Both the position numbers and the translations under genes were made by a program. This document shows positions 18,533-26,118 of a DNA stretch of 64,000 nucleotides, piece after piece (within the stretch, counting starts at the first letter, position 1; each line of letters starts with the position of its first letter). This DNA comes from Microbacterium gorillae. GTDB taxonomy: Bacteria > Actinomycetota > Actinomycetes > Actinomycetales > Microbacteriaceae. The stretch covers positions 434,001-498,000 of the forward strand of contig NZ_LN648874.1 in assembly GCF_000826185.2 (NCBI RefSeq), given 5' to 3'. The notes under the pieces are model-generated. The model saw nothing but the letters and a program-made list of their open reading frames with translations, was not told the DNA's origin and did not search any database.

Positions 18533-19201
18533 ATGAACACTCCGAACTTCTCGGCGCCCCAGTCCGGTCTGATGATGCCGCAGAGCCGGTACATCCTGCC
18601 CCAGTACGAGGAGCGCACGGCCTACGGCTACAAGCGGCAGGACCCGTACAACAAGCTGTTCGAGGACCGCGTGATCTTCCTCGGCGTGCAGGTGGACGAC
18701 GCGTCCGCCGATGACGTGATGGCTCAGCTGCTGGTTCTGGAGAGCCAGGACGCGGACCGCGACATCATCATGTACATCAACTCGCCCGGTGGCTCGTTCA
18801 CCGCGATGACCGCGATCTACGACACGATGCAGTACGTCGCGCCGGACATCCAGACCGTCGTGCTCGGGCAGGCCGCCTCGGCCGCCTCGGTGATCCTCGC
18901 CGGGGGCACCCCGGGCAAGCGCCTGGCGCTGCCGAACGCGCGCGTGCTGATGCACCAGCCGGCCGTCGGCGAGGCCGGACACGGCCAGGCGTCGGACATC
19001 GAGATCCAGGCTGCGGAGATCCTCCGCATGCGCACCTGGCTCGAGGAGACGATGGCCAAGCACACCGGCCGTACGGTCGAGCAGATCAACAAGGACATCG
19101 ACCGCGACAAGATCCTCTCCGCCCAGGAGGCGCTGGAGTACGGTCTGGTCGACCAGGTGCTGACCTCGCGCAAGCGACAGGCACCCGCGATCGCGCAGTG
19201 A
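18533..19201 (+). CDS. clpP: ATP-dependent Clp protease proteolytic subunit (second copy)
   Basis: This is a 222-residue ClpP with a longer Tyr/Gln-rich N-terminus than its neighbour ([22 protein letters not shown]). Catalytic residues are Ser116 in GQAASAAS and His141 in VLMHQPAVG, with the Asp in the [10 protein letters not shown] region. By analogy with mycobacteria it should co-assemble with the product of the preceding gene and be capped by ClpX or ClpC. ATG 18533 follows GAGAAAAGGACAACCCGC. A terminator lies between it and clpX. Confidence 0.95.
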   Translation: MNTPNFSAPQSGLMMPQSRYILPQYEERTAYGYKRQDPYNKLFEDRVIFLGVQVDDASADDVMAQLLVLESQDADRDIIMYINSPGGSFTAMTAIYDTMQYVAPDIQTVVLGQAASAASVILAGGTPGKRLALPNARVLMHQPAVGEAGHGQASDIEIQAAEILRMRTWLEETMAKHTGRTVEQINKDIDRDKILSAQEALEYGLVDQVLTSRKRQAPAIAQ

Positions 19202-19209
19202 CGCACTGA

Positions 19210-19240
19210 CGAATGCCCGGCCGACTCGGTCGGGCATTCG
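19210..19240 (+). terminator. Terminator after the second clpP
   Basis: A 10-bp stem (19210-19219 with 19231-19240) has an inner CCGA/TCGG helix and is followed by TCATTT. clpX therefore probably has its own promoter; a TAGGCT hexamer lies about 30 nt before its ATG. Confidence 0.75.
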
Positions 19241-19313
19241 TCATTTCGGCGCGGATGACCCGGGGATGTCCGGGTGTGCGATTAGGCTCGAAACACGAAG
19301 GCTAGGAGGCGAC

Positions 19314-20582
19314 ATGGCGCGTATCGGTGAGAGTGCCGACCTCTTCAAGTGCTCGTTCTGCGGAAAGAGCCAGAAGCAGGTCCAGCAGTTGATCGCCGGT
19401 CCCGGCGTGTACATCTGCGACGAGTGCGTCGAGCTGTGCAACGAGATCATGGAGGAGCGCCTGGCCGAATCCGCCGGCGGCGTGATCACCGAGTTCGATC
19501 TGCCGAAGCCTCGGGAGATCTTCTCCTTCCTGGACGAGTACGTGGTCGGGCAGCTGCAGGCCAAGCGCGCGCTGTCCGTTGCGGTCTACAACCACTACAA
19601 GCGCGTCCGTGCGCACGGCACGATCCAGACGGCCGAGGCCAAGGCCGATGAGATCGAGATCGCCAAGAGCAACATTCTGATGATCGGTCCGACCGGGTGC
19701 GGAAAGACTTATCTCGCGCAGACCCTGGCGAAGCGGCTGAACGTGCCGTTCGCCGTCGCCGACGCCACCGCCCTCACCGAGGCCGGCTACGTCGGGGAGG
19801 ATGTCGAGAACATCCTGCTCAAGCTCATCCAAGCCGCGGACTACGACGTCAAGCGCGCCGAGACCGGCATCATCTACATCGACGAGGTCGACAAGATCGC
19901 CCGTAAGGCCGAGAACCCGTCGATCACGCGCGATGTGTCCGGCGAGGGCGTGCAGCAGGCGCTGCTGAAGATCCTGGAGGGGACGACCGCATCGGTTCCC
20001 CCGCAGGGTGGCCGCAAGCACCCGCACCAGGAGTTCATCCAGATCGACACGACGAACGTGCTGTTCATCGTGGCCGGCGCGTTCGCCGGGCTCGAGGAGA
20101 TCGTGTCCTCGCGCGTCGGCAAGCACGGGGTCGGTTTCGGCGCACCGCTGCACGACAAGTCCAAGGCTCAGGACCTCTTCAGCGAGGTGCTGCCCGAGGA
20201 CCTGCACAAGTTCGGCCTGATTCCCGAGTTCATCGGCCGACTGCCCGTCGTGGCATCGGTATCGCCGTTGGATCAGGACGCGCTCATGGAGATCCTCACG
20301 GAGCCCCGCAACGCCCTGGTCAAGCAGTACCAGCGGATGTTCGAGCTGGACGACGTCGAGCTCGAGTTCGACGAGGACGCACTGCGCGCCATCGCCGACC
20401 TCGCCGTCGAGCGCAAGACCGGCGCCCGCGGCCTGCGTGCGATCCTCGAGGACGTGCTCGGCCCGGTGATGTTCGAGATCCCGTCCGCGGATGACGTGCG
20501 CAAGGTCATCATCACGAAGGGCGCCGTCGTCGACGGCGACGCCCCCACGCTGGTGATGAACGAGAAGCGCAAGAGCGCCTGA
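19314..20582 (+). CDS. clpX: ATP-dependent Clp protease ATP-binding subunit ClpX
   Basis: This is a 422-residue AAA+ unfoldase that feeds substrates into ClpP. The N-terminal zinc finger uses Cys13, Cys16, Cys35 and Cys38 (FKCSFCGK...YICDECV). Walker A GPTGCGKT, Walker [12 protein letters not shown], sensor GRLPVVA and the ClpP-docking loop region follow in the usual order. ATG 19314 is fixed by a GGAGGCGAC ribosome site. The protein ends in KRKSA. Assignment is secure. Confidence 0.96.
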   Translation: MARIGESADLFKCSFCGKSQKQVQQLIAGPGVYICDECVELCNEIMEERLAESAGGVITEFDLPKPREIFSFLDEYVVGQLQAKRALSVAVYNHYKRVRAHGTIQTAEAKADEIEIAKSNILMIGPTGCGKTYLAQTLAKRLNVPFAVADATALTEAGYVGEDVENILLKLIQAADYDVKRAETGIIYIDEVDKIARKAENPSITRDVSGEGVQQALLKILEGTTASVPPQGGRKHPHQEFIQIDTTNVLFIVAGAFAGLEEIVSSRVGKHGVGFGAPLHDKSKAQDLFSEVLPEDLHKFGLIPEFIGRLPVVASVSPLDQDALMEILTEPRNALVKQYQRMFELDDVELEFDEDALRAIADLAVERKTGARGLRAILEDVLGPVMFEIPSADDVRKVIITKGAVVDGDAPTLVMNEKRKSA

Positions 20583-20586
20583 CGCC

Positions 20587-20943
20587 TCACCGCACGGGCA
20601 GGACCAGATCCGTGCGCAGCTGCTCCTCGGGCGTCGTGCGCGGGTCCGACACGTAGGCCTCGATCGAGATGCCCGTCGGCGTGCCTTCCGCGGCCGCGAC
20701 GAGCGTGGCCCAGGCGGCGCCGAGTCCTTCGTAGGAGCCGACGTGGCTGGTGACGGCGGCGGGACCGGCGGGGAAGGCGGAGGTCGTGATCACCCCGGCG
20801 GGGCTGGGGACGGCGTTCGTGGGAGCCGACGCAGCCGGGTAGCCGAGCTCGAGATCGAACGTCGCCTGGACGTCGCCGCGATAGACGGCGACGGCGGGGG
20901 GCGCGGGTGGAGGGGCGAGGACAAGACGACGTTGGGCGAGCAC
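20587..20943 (-). pseudogene. GyrI-like/effector-binding domain protein, N-terminally truncated
   Basis: The 118-residue reading frame matches the C-terminal two thirds of a GyrI-like (AraC effector-binding) domain: AVYRGDVQATFDLELGYPA, a strand TSHVGSYEGLGAAWATL, and the ending AYVSDPRTTPEEQLRTDLVLPVR. The usual first 40-50 residues are missing. The only start is a GTG at 20943, and the frame stays open upstream for dozens of codons without a start. A 5' deletion or replacement by the sequence now in front of the HNH gene is the simplest reading. A functional short form is possible. Convergent with clpX. Confidence 0.6.
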
Positions 20944-21361
20944 CGTCGCGTTCGCGAGATGGTGGGTTTCCTGCGGCTTAAGACGGTGGAGTGCGTGTTC
21001 GGGTCGGGCGGGCTTCTCCCGTTCCCGAGGCGGCAGGGTCGCGTGTGGTGATTCTTGCGCTCATCTCCCGCCTCCGGTCTCGACCCTCCCGCCTTCCGCA
21101 CGTGCGCGTCCGCTGCCTGCCGCGACCCGGTCGTGGAGCGAGCGTCAGCGAGATGAGGTCATGAGCCGCTCTCGAAACCCGTGGAGCCGTCGGGCAACGC
21201 GACGTCGGGATGGCCTGGATGGGGGTGTCGGCGGGCGCATTCTGGGGTCGTTCCCGGGCCCGCAGGAGGCGCTACGCAAACTGCACTGCATTCCCGAAGC
21301 GATCACGAGAAATATCTACTGAACTGGCCTTTCCACCCTCGTGAATGTCCCACGCCCTCGG
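20944..21361. other. Gene-free stretch upstream of the HNH gene
   Basis: I see no convincing gene in these roughly 420 bases. The strand opposite the HNH gene is open but lacks a start. The segment around 20950-20990 and the GAGCGAGCGTCAGCGAGATGA-like stretch near 21137 look like degenerate dispersed intergenic elements of the kind seen in Microbacteriaceae, but I cannot test that here. Confidence 0.35.
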
Positions 21362-21367
21362 TAAAAT
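21362..21367 (+). promoter_or_regulatory. -10 hexamer for the HNH gene, leaderless
   Basis: TAAAAT is followed by 7 nt (CGGGGGT) and the ATG at 21375. Confidence 0.55.
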
Positions 21368-21374
21368 CGGGGGT

Positions 21375-22850
21375 ATGAGGACCTCGATGGAGCGGGCACG
21401 GAGCGCGATGGCGGAAGCCATCGCCGCGCTGACCGAAGCCCTTCACGAGGACGCGGTCTCGAGCGCCGGCGGAGCGGACCTCCTCGGCTTCGCGCTCGAG
21501 GTCGGCGCGCTCCTCCGCACCACGCAAGCGGCGCTGATCATGACGACCGCGGAGGCGGATCAGCGTTCCAGCTCGACCGGTGACCGGCGGTTCGACATCG
21601 CGTGCGGGTGCCGGAACGTGAACGAACTGATGCAACGGGCCACCGGTGCGGCCCCGACGACGATCAAGCAGTGGAGCCGTCTCGGCTCGCTGGTGCGGGA
21701 GGACCTCGCGATGACGGGCGAACGTCGCGCGGCGCGGTTTCCCGCTCTCCGCCAGGCCCTGTTTGCGGGCCGGATCGGTGCCGATGGGCTTGCCGCCGCG
21801 GCGGTGCCGCTGGAGGCGATCCGCGATCGGATCCCGGCCGACCACCTCGCCGCCGCCGATCAGGCGCTGGCCGACGTCGCCGCAACGGATGACGATGACC
21901 TTGTCCTCACCGAGCATGCCGCGGCCACGGCGGGGGACTGGGGCGCCCCGGCACCGGACGCCACCGAGAGCCACACACGACGGTCGACGCCCGCGATGAC
22001 CGACACTCTCCGTGTGCACGCGTCGGCGTGGGCGGCCGCGTTGGACCAGGACGGTGCGATGCCTCAGGACGAACGGGCCCAGCGGATGCGTTCCCTGTAT
22101 CTCGGCACCATGCGTGACGGCCTGGTGCCTCTGCAGGGCCGTCTCTCGGCGGAGGTGGCCCTGCAACTCCAGACGATCATCGACGCCATCAACAACCCGC
22201 ACGGAAAGGAAGCCGGAGTCCGGTTCCGCGACTCGGATGACGAGCCGATGCGGGACGAGCGGACGACAGCGCAGCGCGCGCACGACGCCCTCGCCACCGC
22301 GCTCGGTGTGGCCGCCGCCTCAGACCTGCCCGTCCTCGGTGGCTCCGCGCCCACCGTGGTCGTCCACGTGACCGAGGACGCACTCAGCACCGGCACCGGG
22401 TGGGCGCGGGTCACGGGCGCCGACGCGACCGGTGGCGACCTGCACGTCCCCGTGTCGGTCGCGACCCACACCGCGTGCATCGGCCAGATCCAGCGCGTGG
22501 TGACCGGAAGCGACGGGCGGGTGCTGGCCATGACGATCATCGACCGCGCCTTCAACGCTCACCAGCGCCGCGCGATCACCCTGCGCGACAGCACCTGCGT
22601 CATCCCCGGATGCCACACGCCGGCTCGCTGGTGCGAGGTCCACCACGTCACCGAGTGGCACGACGGCGGAACCACGAGCATCGACAACGGCGTTCTGCTC
22701 TGCTGGAACCATCATCGCTTCATTGACTCCAACGGCTGGGCGATCCGCATGGCCGGCGGCGTTCCCGAAGTCCGAGCCCCGCACTGGATCGACCCGACCG
22801 GTCGCTGGCGATCGACGCGGCCGCCGGCCCCCGCAATCTCACCCGGATGA
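21375..22850 (+). CDS. DUF222/HNH endonuclease-like protein
   Basis: This is a 491-residue protein with an N-terminal DUF222 (13E12-type) helical region and a C-terminal HNH nuclease domain. The HNH core reads CVIPGCHTPARWCEVHHVTEW...NGVLLCWNHHRFI, with both Cys pairs, the catalytic HH and the Asn/His positions intact. Such proteins are repeated in many copies in actinobacterial genomes and are sometimes treated as mobile or self-spreading, though their function is unknown. ATG 21375 sits 7 nt after TAAAAT; ATG 21387 after GAGG is an alternative. It lies beside a truncated gene. Confidence 0.88.
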   Translation: MRTSMERARSAMAEAIAALTEALHEDAVSSAGGADLLGFALEVGALLRTTQAALIMTTAEADQRSSSTGDRRFDIACGCRNVNELMQRATGAAPTTIKQWSRLGSLVREDLAMTGERRAARFPALRQALFAGRIGADGLAAAAVPLEAIRDRIPADHLAAADQALADVAATDDDDLVLTEHAAATAGDWGAPAPDATESHTRRSTPAMTDTLRVHASAWAAALDQDGAMPQDERAQRMRSLYLGTMRDGLVPLQGRLSAEVALQLQTIIDAINNPHGKEAGVRFRDSDDEPMRDERTTAQRAHDALATALGVAAASDLPVLGGSAPTVVVHVTEDALSTGTGWARVTGADATGGDLHVPVSVATHTACIGQIQRVVTGSDGRVLAMTIIDRAFNAHQRRAITLRDSTCVIPGCHTPARWCEVHHVTEWHDGGTTSIDNGVLLCWNHHRFIDSNGWAIRMAGGVPEVRAPHWIDPTGRWRSTRPPAPAISPG

Positions 22851-22882
22851 TGAGTGCGGGGGAGAGCTCTGCCCGCGGCGCG

Positions 22883-24928
22883 TCAGCCCGTCAGCCCGCG
22901 GCGGGCGAGGAGCGGGGCGATGTCGGCGTCGCGGCCGCGGAAGTCACGGTAGGCCTCCAGGGGGTCCTTCGAACCGCCGACGCCGAGGAGTCGCTGCCGG
23001 AAGCGGTCGCCGTTCTCGCGCGTGAGACCGCCGTTGTCGGTGAACCACTCGACCGTGTCGGCGTCCAGGACCTCGCTCCAGATGTAGGAGTAATAGCCCG
23101 CGGAGTACCCGCCGGCGAAGACGTGAGCGAAGAACGTGGTGGAGTAGCGCGGTGGGACGACGTCGATGTCGAGGCCCAGGCGTGCCAGAGCCTCCGTCTG
23201 GAACGCGTCGACGTCGGTGACCGCTGCGGCCTCCTCCACCGTGAGGCTGTGCCAGGCGAAGTCGAGCCAGGCGGCGGCGAGGTACTCCGTCGTGAGGAAG
23301 CCCTGGTTGAAGGCCTCGGCCTCGCGCAGGCGGGCCACGATCGCCGGATCCAGCGGCTCACCGGTCGCGTGGTGAACCGCGTATTCCGCCAGGACCTCCG
23401 GCCACATCACCCACATCTCGTTGACCTGACTCGGGAACTCCACGAAATCGCGGTAGACGTTCGTGCCGGAGAACGAGGGATAGGTGGTGCGCGCGAACAG
23501 GCCGTGCAGGGCGTGACCGAACTCGTGGAAGAGGGTGTTCACCTCGTCCAGGCTGAGCAGCGTCGGGCCCTCGATCGGCCGGGTGACGTTGAGGTTGTTC
23601 ACGACGACCGGGAGCGTGCCCTCCAGCGCGGACTGTTCCACGATCGGGTTCATCCACGCTCCGCCGCGCTTCGTGTCCCGCGTGTAGAGGTCCAGGACGT
23701 ACAGGCCGACGGCGCTGCCGTCGGCGTCCGTCACCTCGAAGACCCGGACCCCCTCGTGGTACGTCGGGAGGTCGTCGCGCTCGGCGAACGTCACACCGTA
23801 CAGCGCGGACGCGGCGCGGAAGACGCCGTCCTGCAGCACGCGCTCGGCCTCGAACCAGGGCTTCAACGCATCGGTGTCGACCGCGTAGCGCTCGGCGCGC
23901 ACCCGCTCGGTCAGGAACGCCCAGTCGGACGCCTCGAGGGGGCGAGCCTCCAGCCCGTCCAGCATCGCCTGCAGGCTCTCCGCCTCCGCACGGGCGTTGG
24001 CCACCGCGGGAGCGGCGAGGCGGGTGAGCAGATCGATCACGGCGTCCGGCGACCCGGCCGTCTCGTCCGCCGTGACGTACGCGGCATGCGAGTCGTAGCC
24101 GAGAAGCCGTGCCCGTTCCGCCCGCAGCCGCACGATCTCGAGCACGACCGGACGATTGTCGTTCGCGTTCTCCCGCCGGCCACGGCTGCGGACGGCGGCG
24201 AGCACGCGCCGCCGCGAGTCGGCGTTCGTGAGCCGGGCGAGCACGGGCTGATTCGTGAAGTTGAGCAGCGGGAGCAGCCACCCTTCCTCACCGCGTTCCG
24301 CCGCAGCGTGGCGCGCGGCCGCGAGCTCCGTCTCGGACAGGCCGTCCACCTCGGATCGGTCCGTGAAGTGCACGGCCAGATCGTTCGTGTCGGCGAGCAG
24401 ATTCTTCTCGAACGTCGTGGTCAGCGTGGACAGTCGCTGGTTCAGAGCGGTGAGCCGCGCCTTCGCCTCATCGTCCAGACCCGCTCCTGCGTGCGTCATG
24501 CGCTGGTACGTACGCCGCAGGAGGTACGCGTCCTCACCGGTCAGACCGAGCTCCGCCCGCCGCTCCCAGAGCGATCGGACCCGCTGGTAGAGGAACGTGT
24601 CAAGCGTGATCGCGTCCAGGTGCGCCGCCATCAGCGGCGCCAGCTTCTCCTCGACCGCCTGGATCTCCGGCGTGGAATCCGCGGAACTCACGGTGTAGAA
24701 CGTGTTCGCGACGCGTCGGAGGGCGGATCCGCTGCGCTCCAGGGCGATGAGCGTGTTCTCGAACGTGGGCATGGACCGCACCCGCGTGATCGCGTTCACC
24801 TCGGCTCGGTGCTCGGCGAACGCGGCCTCGAATGCCGGCAGATAGTCGTCCACCGCGATGCGGTCGTACGGCGGCACCTGGAAGGGGAGCGTGGATTCGG
24901 ACAGGAGCAGAGCGACGCCGTCAGACAT
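22883..24928 (-). CDS. M3-family oligopeptidase (peptidyl-dipeptidase Dcp-like)
   Basis: This is a 681-residue zinc metallopeptidase degrading short peptides in the cytoplasm. The M3 motif HEFGHALHGLF (HEXXH plus the conserved G and H) is near residue 463. The N-terminal helical lid carries PTFENTLIALERSG, typical of Dcp/oligopeptidase A. FAHVFAGGYSAGYYSYIWSEVLDAD near the C-terminus is the family substrate-binding block. The start at 24928 is 6 nt after a TAGGCT hexamer. No signal peptide. The choice between Dcp and PrlC is made on overall resemblance only. Confidence 0.9.
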   Translation of the reverse strand: MSDGVALLLSESTLPFQVPPYDRIAVDDYLPAFEAAFAEHRAEVNAITRVRSMPTFENTLIALERSGSALRRVANTFYTVSSADSTPEIQAVEEKLAPLMAAHLDAITLDTFLYQRVRSLWERRAELGLTGEDAYLLRRTYQRMTHAGAGLDDEAKARLTALNQRLSTLTTTFEKNLLADTNDLAVHFTDRSEVDGLSETELAAARHAAAERGEEGWLLPLLNFTNQPVLARLTNADSRRRVLAAVRSRGRRENANDNRPVVLEIVRLRAERARLLGYDSHAAYVTADETAGSPDAVIDLLTRLAAPAVANARAEAESLQAMLDGLEARPLEASDWAFLTERVRAERYAVDTDALKPWFEAERVLQDGVFRAASALYGVTFAERDDLPTYHEGVRVFEVTDADGSAVGLYVLDLYTRDTKRGGAWMNPIVEQSALEGTLPVVVNNLNVTRPIEGPTLLSLDEVNTLFHEFGHALHGLFARTTYPSFSGTNVYRDFVEFPSQVNEMWVMWPEVLAEYAVHHATGEPLDPAIVARLREAEAFNQGFLTTEYLAAAWLDFAWHSLTVEEAAAVTDVDAFQTEALARLGLDIDVVPPRYSTTFFAHVFAGGYSAGYYSYIWSEVLDADTVEWFTDNGGLTRENGDRFRQRLLGVGGSKDPLEAYRDFRGRDADIAPLLARRGLTG

Positions 24929-24934
24929 CGTGCC

Positions 24935-24940
24935 AGCCTA
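24935..24940 (-). promoter_or_regulatory. -10 hexamer for the oligopeptidase gene, leaderless
   Basis: TAGGCT is followed by 6 nt (GGCACG) and the ATG at 24928. Confidence 0.6.
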
Positions 24941-24987
24941 TTGCCGTCGTCCGCGCGCGGGGCCGGAACAGGGCGCGCGTATCGCAA

Positions 24988-25037
24988 GTTGCAAAGAAAC
25001 ATTTGCAAAGGAGACGTTGCAAAGGTAACTTTGCAAC
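24988..25037. promoter_or_regulatory. Double operator of the ArsR-type regulator
   Basis: Two 22-bp palindromes lie immediately upstream of the regulator gene. Site 1 (24988-25009) is GTTGCAAAG-AAAC-ATTTGCAAA, imperfect. Site 2 (25016-25037) is GTTGCAAAG-GTAA-CTTTGCAAC, perfect. Their centres are 28 bp apart. Site 1 covers the -35 and site 2 covers the -10 of the regulator's own promoter, the layout expected for autorepression. That this protein is the one binding them is inferred from position. Confidence 0.75.
25003..25031 (+). promoter_or_regulatory. Promoter of the ArsR-type regulator gene, leaderless
   Basis: TTGCAA (25003-25008) and TAACTT (25026-25031) are 17 bp apart. The ATG at 25039 follows the -10 by 7 nt. 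Both hexamers lie inside the operator palindromes. Confidence 0.5.
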
Positions 25038-25038
25038 C

Positions 25039-25641
25039 ATGAGCACGAACGAGACACCGGATGCGACGCTGTCCGCGGCCGCGATGCGCGCGATGTCCCA
25101 CCCGCTGCGGCTCCAGATCCTCGACGCGCTCGACCAGCGCGGGCCGCAGACGGCCAGCTCGCTGGCGCGGATGGTGGGGGAGTCGTCGGGAGCCACGAGC
25201 TATCACCTCAGAGCTCTCGCCAAACACCAACTCGTCGTCGAAGACGCGGAGCGAGGAACCGCGCGGGAGCGGTGGTGGCGGATGAACCCCGACGGCCTGC
25301 GCATGGAACTCGCCGTCACCCGCGACTCCGCGTCCGAACGGGCGACGGCGGAGCTGCTCATGATGGAGATGTTCCGCACCCGCAACGATCACCTCCTCGC
25401 CTTCCTCCGGGACGCGACCCGTCATGGGGGAACCGTCGAGGACCGGGATGCGACGCTGATGACCTCCTCGGTCCGACTGACCCTGGAGCAGTTCGCTCAG
25501 ATCGCGCGCGAGCTGACCGCAGTGATGGATCGCGCGAAGGAGATCGCGGAGGCGAACGGCGAAGACGGTGGTGTCCTCTATTCGCTGCGCGCCGATCTGT
25601 TCCCCCTGGACGCCGCGGAGAGCACGAGTGAGGAATCATGA
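25039..25641 (+). CDS. ArsR-family winged-helix transcriptional regulator
   Basis: This is a 200-residue DNA-binding protein. Residues about 12-85 form the winged helix: MSHPLRLQILDALDQRGPQTASSLARMVGESSGATSYHLRALAKHQLVVED, with the recognition helix in the SSGATSYHLRAL part. The C-terminal half is helical and resembles the extended DUF/helical domain of GntR/ArsR-like regulators that sense unknown ligands. No Cys-rich metal site is seen, so it is not a classical arsenic or zinc sensor. Two operators overlap its promoter. It is coupled to a small downstream gene. The wider target is unknown. Confidence 0.87.
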   Translation: MSTNETPDATLSAAAMRAMSHPLRLQILDALDQRGPQTASSLARMVGESSGATSYHLRALAKHQLVVEDAERGTARERWWRMNPDGLRMELAVTRDSASERATAELLMMEMFRTRNDHLLAFLRDATRHGGTVEDRDATLMTSSVRLTLEQFAQIARELTAVMDRAKEIAEANGEDGGVLYSLRADLFPLDAAESTSEES

Positions 25642-25835
25642 CAGCGATCGTCTCCACCCGCCCGCTGCGGGTTCCCGGCGCCACTCACGCTGAGCGCGGC
25701 GTCCTCGCGTTCACTGCGTGGCTGGAGCGTCGCGTGGTGGAACGCGCGACTCACCGCGATCGTCGCGCTGCCGCCCTCGACGCTCACCGGGCGACCGCGG
25801 ACGCCTGGTGGGTCCTCAACGGCGTTCGACGCTGA
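25638..25835 (+). CDS. Small basic protein coupled to the ArsR-type regulator
   Basis: This is a 65-residue, Arg/Ala-rich protein whose ATG overlaps the regulator stop in an ATGA junction. It reads as one amphipathic helix (GVLAFTAWLERRVVERATHRDRRAAALDAHRATADAWW) with no membrane segment and no catalytic motif. The coupling and the uniform high GC at third positions favour a real gene. I recall similar small Arg-rich proteins in other Microbacteriaceae, without a known function. It may act with or on the regulator; that is only inference. Confidence 0.55.
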   Translation: MTAIVSTRPLRVPGATHAERGVLAFTAWLERRVVERATHRDRRAAALDAHRATADAWWVLNGVRR

Positions 25836-25901
25836 GAGGCAGAGGATGCTCAGCGTCGTCATCGGACCGGTCGGCCGCCCCACGCGGCCTCGGGACGAGT
25901 C

Positions 25902-26117
25902 TCAGTCCGACCAGGGCCGAGTGACCACGGTGCCGTCCACCAGCTCGGTCACCTCGATGCCGGTGTCGAGCTCGGCGATGGGGCGACCTTCCAACCAGGT
26001 GAGCGTCCAGTGCGCGTCGGGCGCGTCGGCCGATGCGGCGGCGATCGCCTCATGAAGCTGCGCGGGCACGGTGGCCGGCGGCTGAACAGCCGCCGCCCAC
26101 CGCGTTCCGAGCTGCAT
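25902..26117 (-). CDS. Small hypothetical protein coupled to valS
   Basis: This is a 71-residue acidic protein (MQLGTRWAAAVQPPATVPAQL...), predicted to be a short helix followed by a beta hairpin (HWTLTWLEGRPIAEL, GIEVTELVDGTVVTRPW). Its ATG at 26117 begins one base after the valS stop codon, so ribosomes finishing valS could reinitiate here. No known domain is recognised. The tight coupling supports a real gene of unknown function. Confidence 0.6.
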   Translation of the reverse strand: MQLGTRWAAAVQPPATVPAQLHEAIAAASADAPDAHWTLTWLEGRPIAELDTGIEVTELVDGTVVTRPWSD

Positions 26118-26118
26118 G

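Noticed and set aside
22847..25042. Long plus-strand open frame opposite the M3 oligopeptidase, and similar ones opposite valS, qcrB and pepN
   Set aside because: Arg/Gly/Val-rich translations without motifs, exactly overlapping well-supported genes on the other strand.
25039..25641. Arsenic or zinc sensor
   Set aside because: The regulator lacks Cys metal motifs and no metal transporter is nearby.
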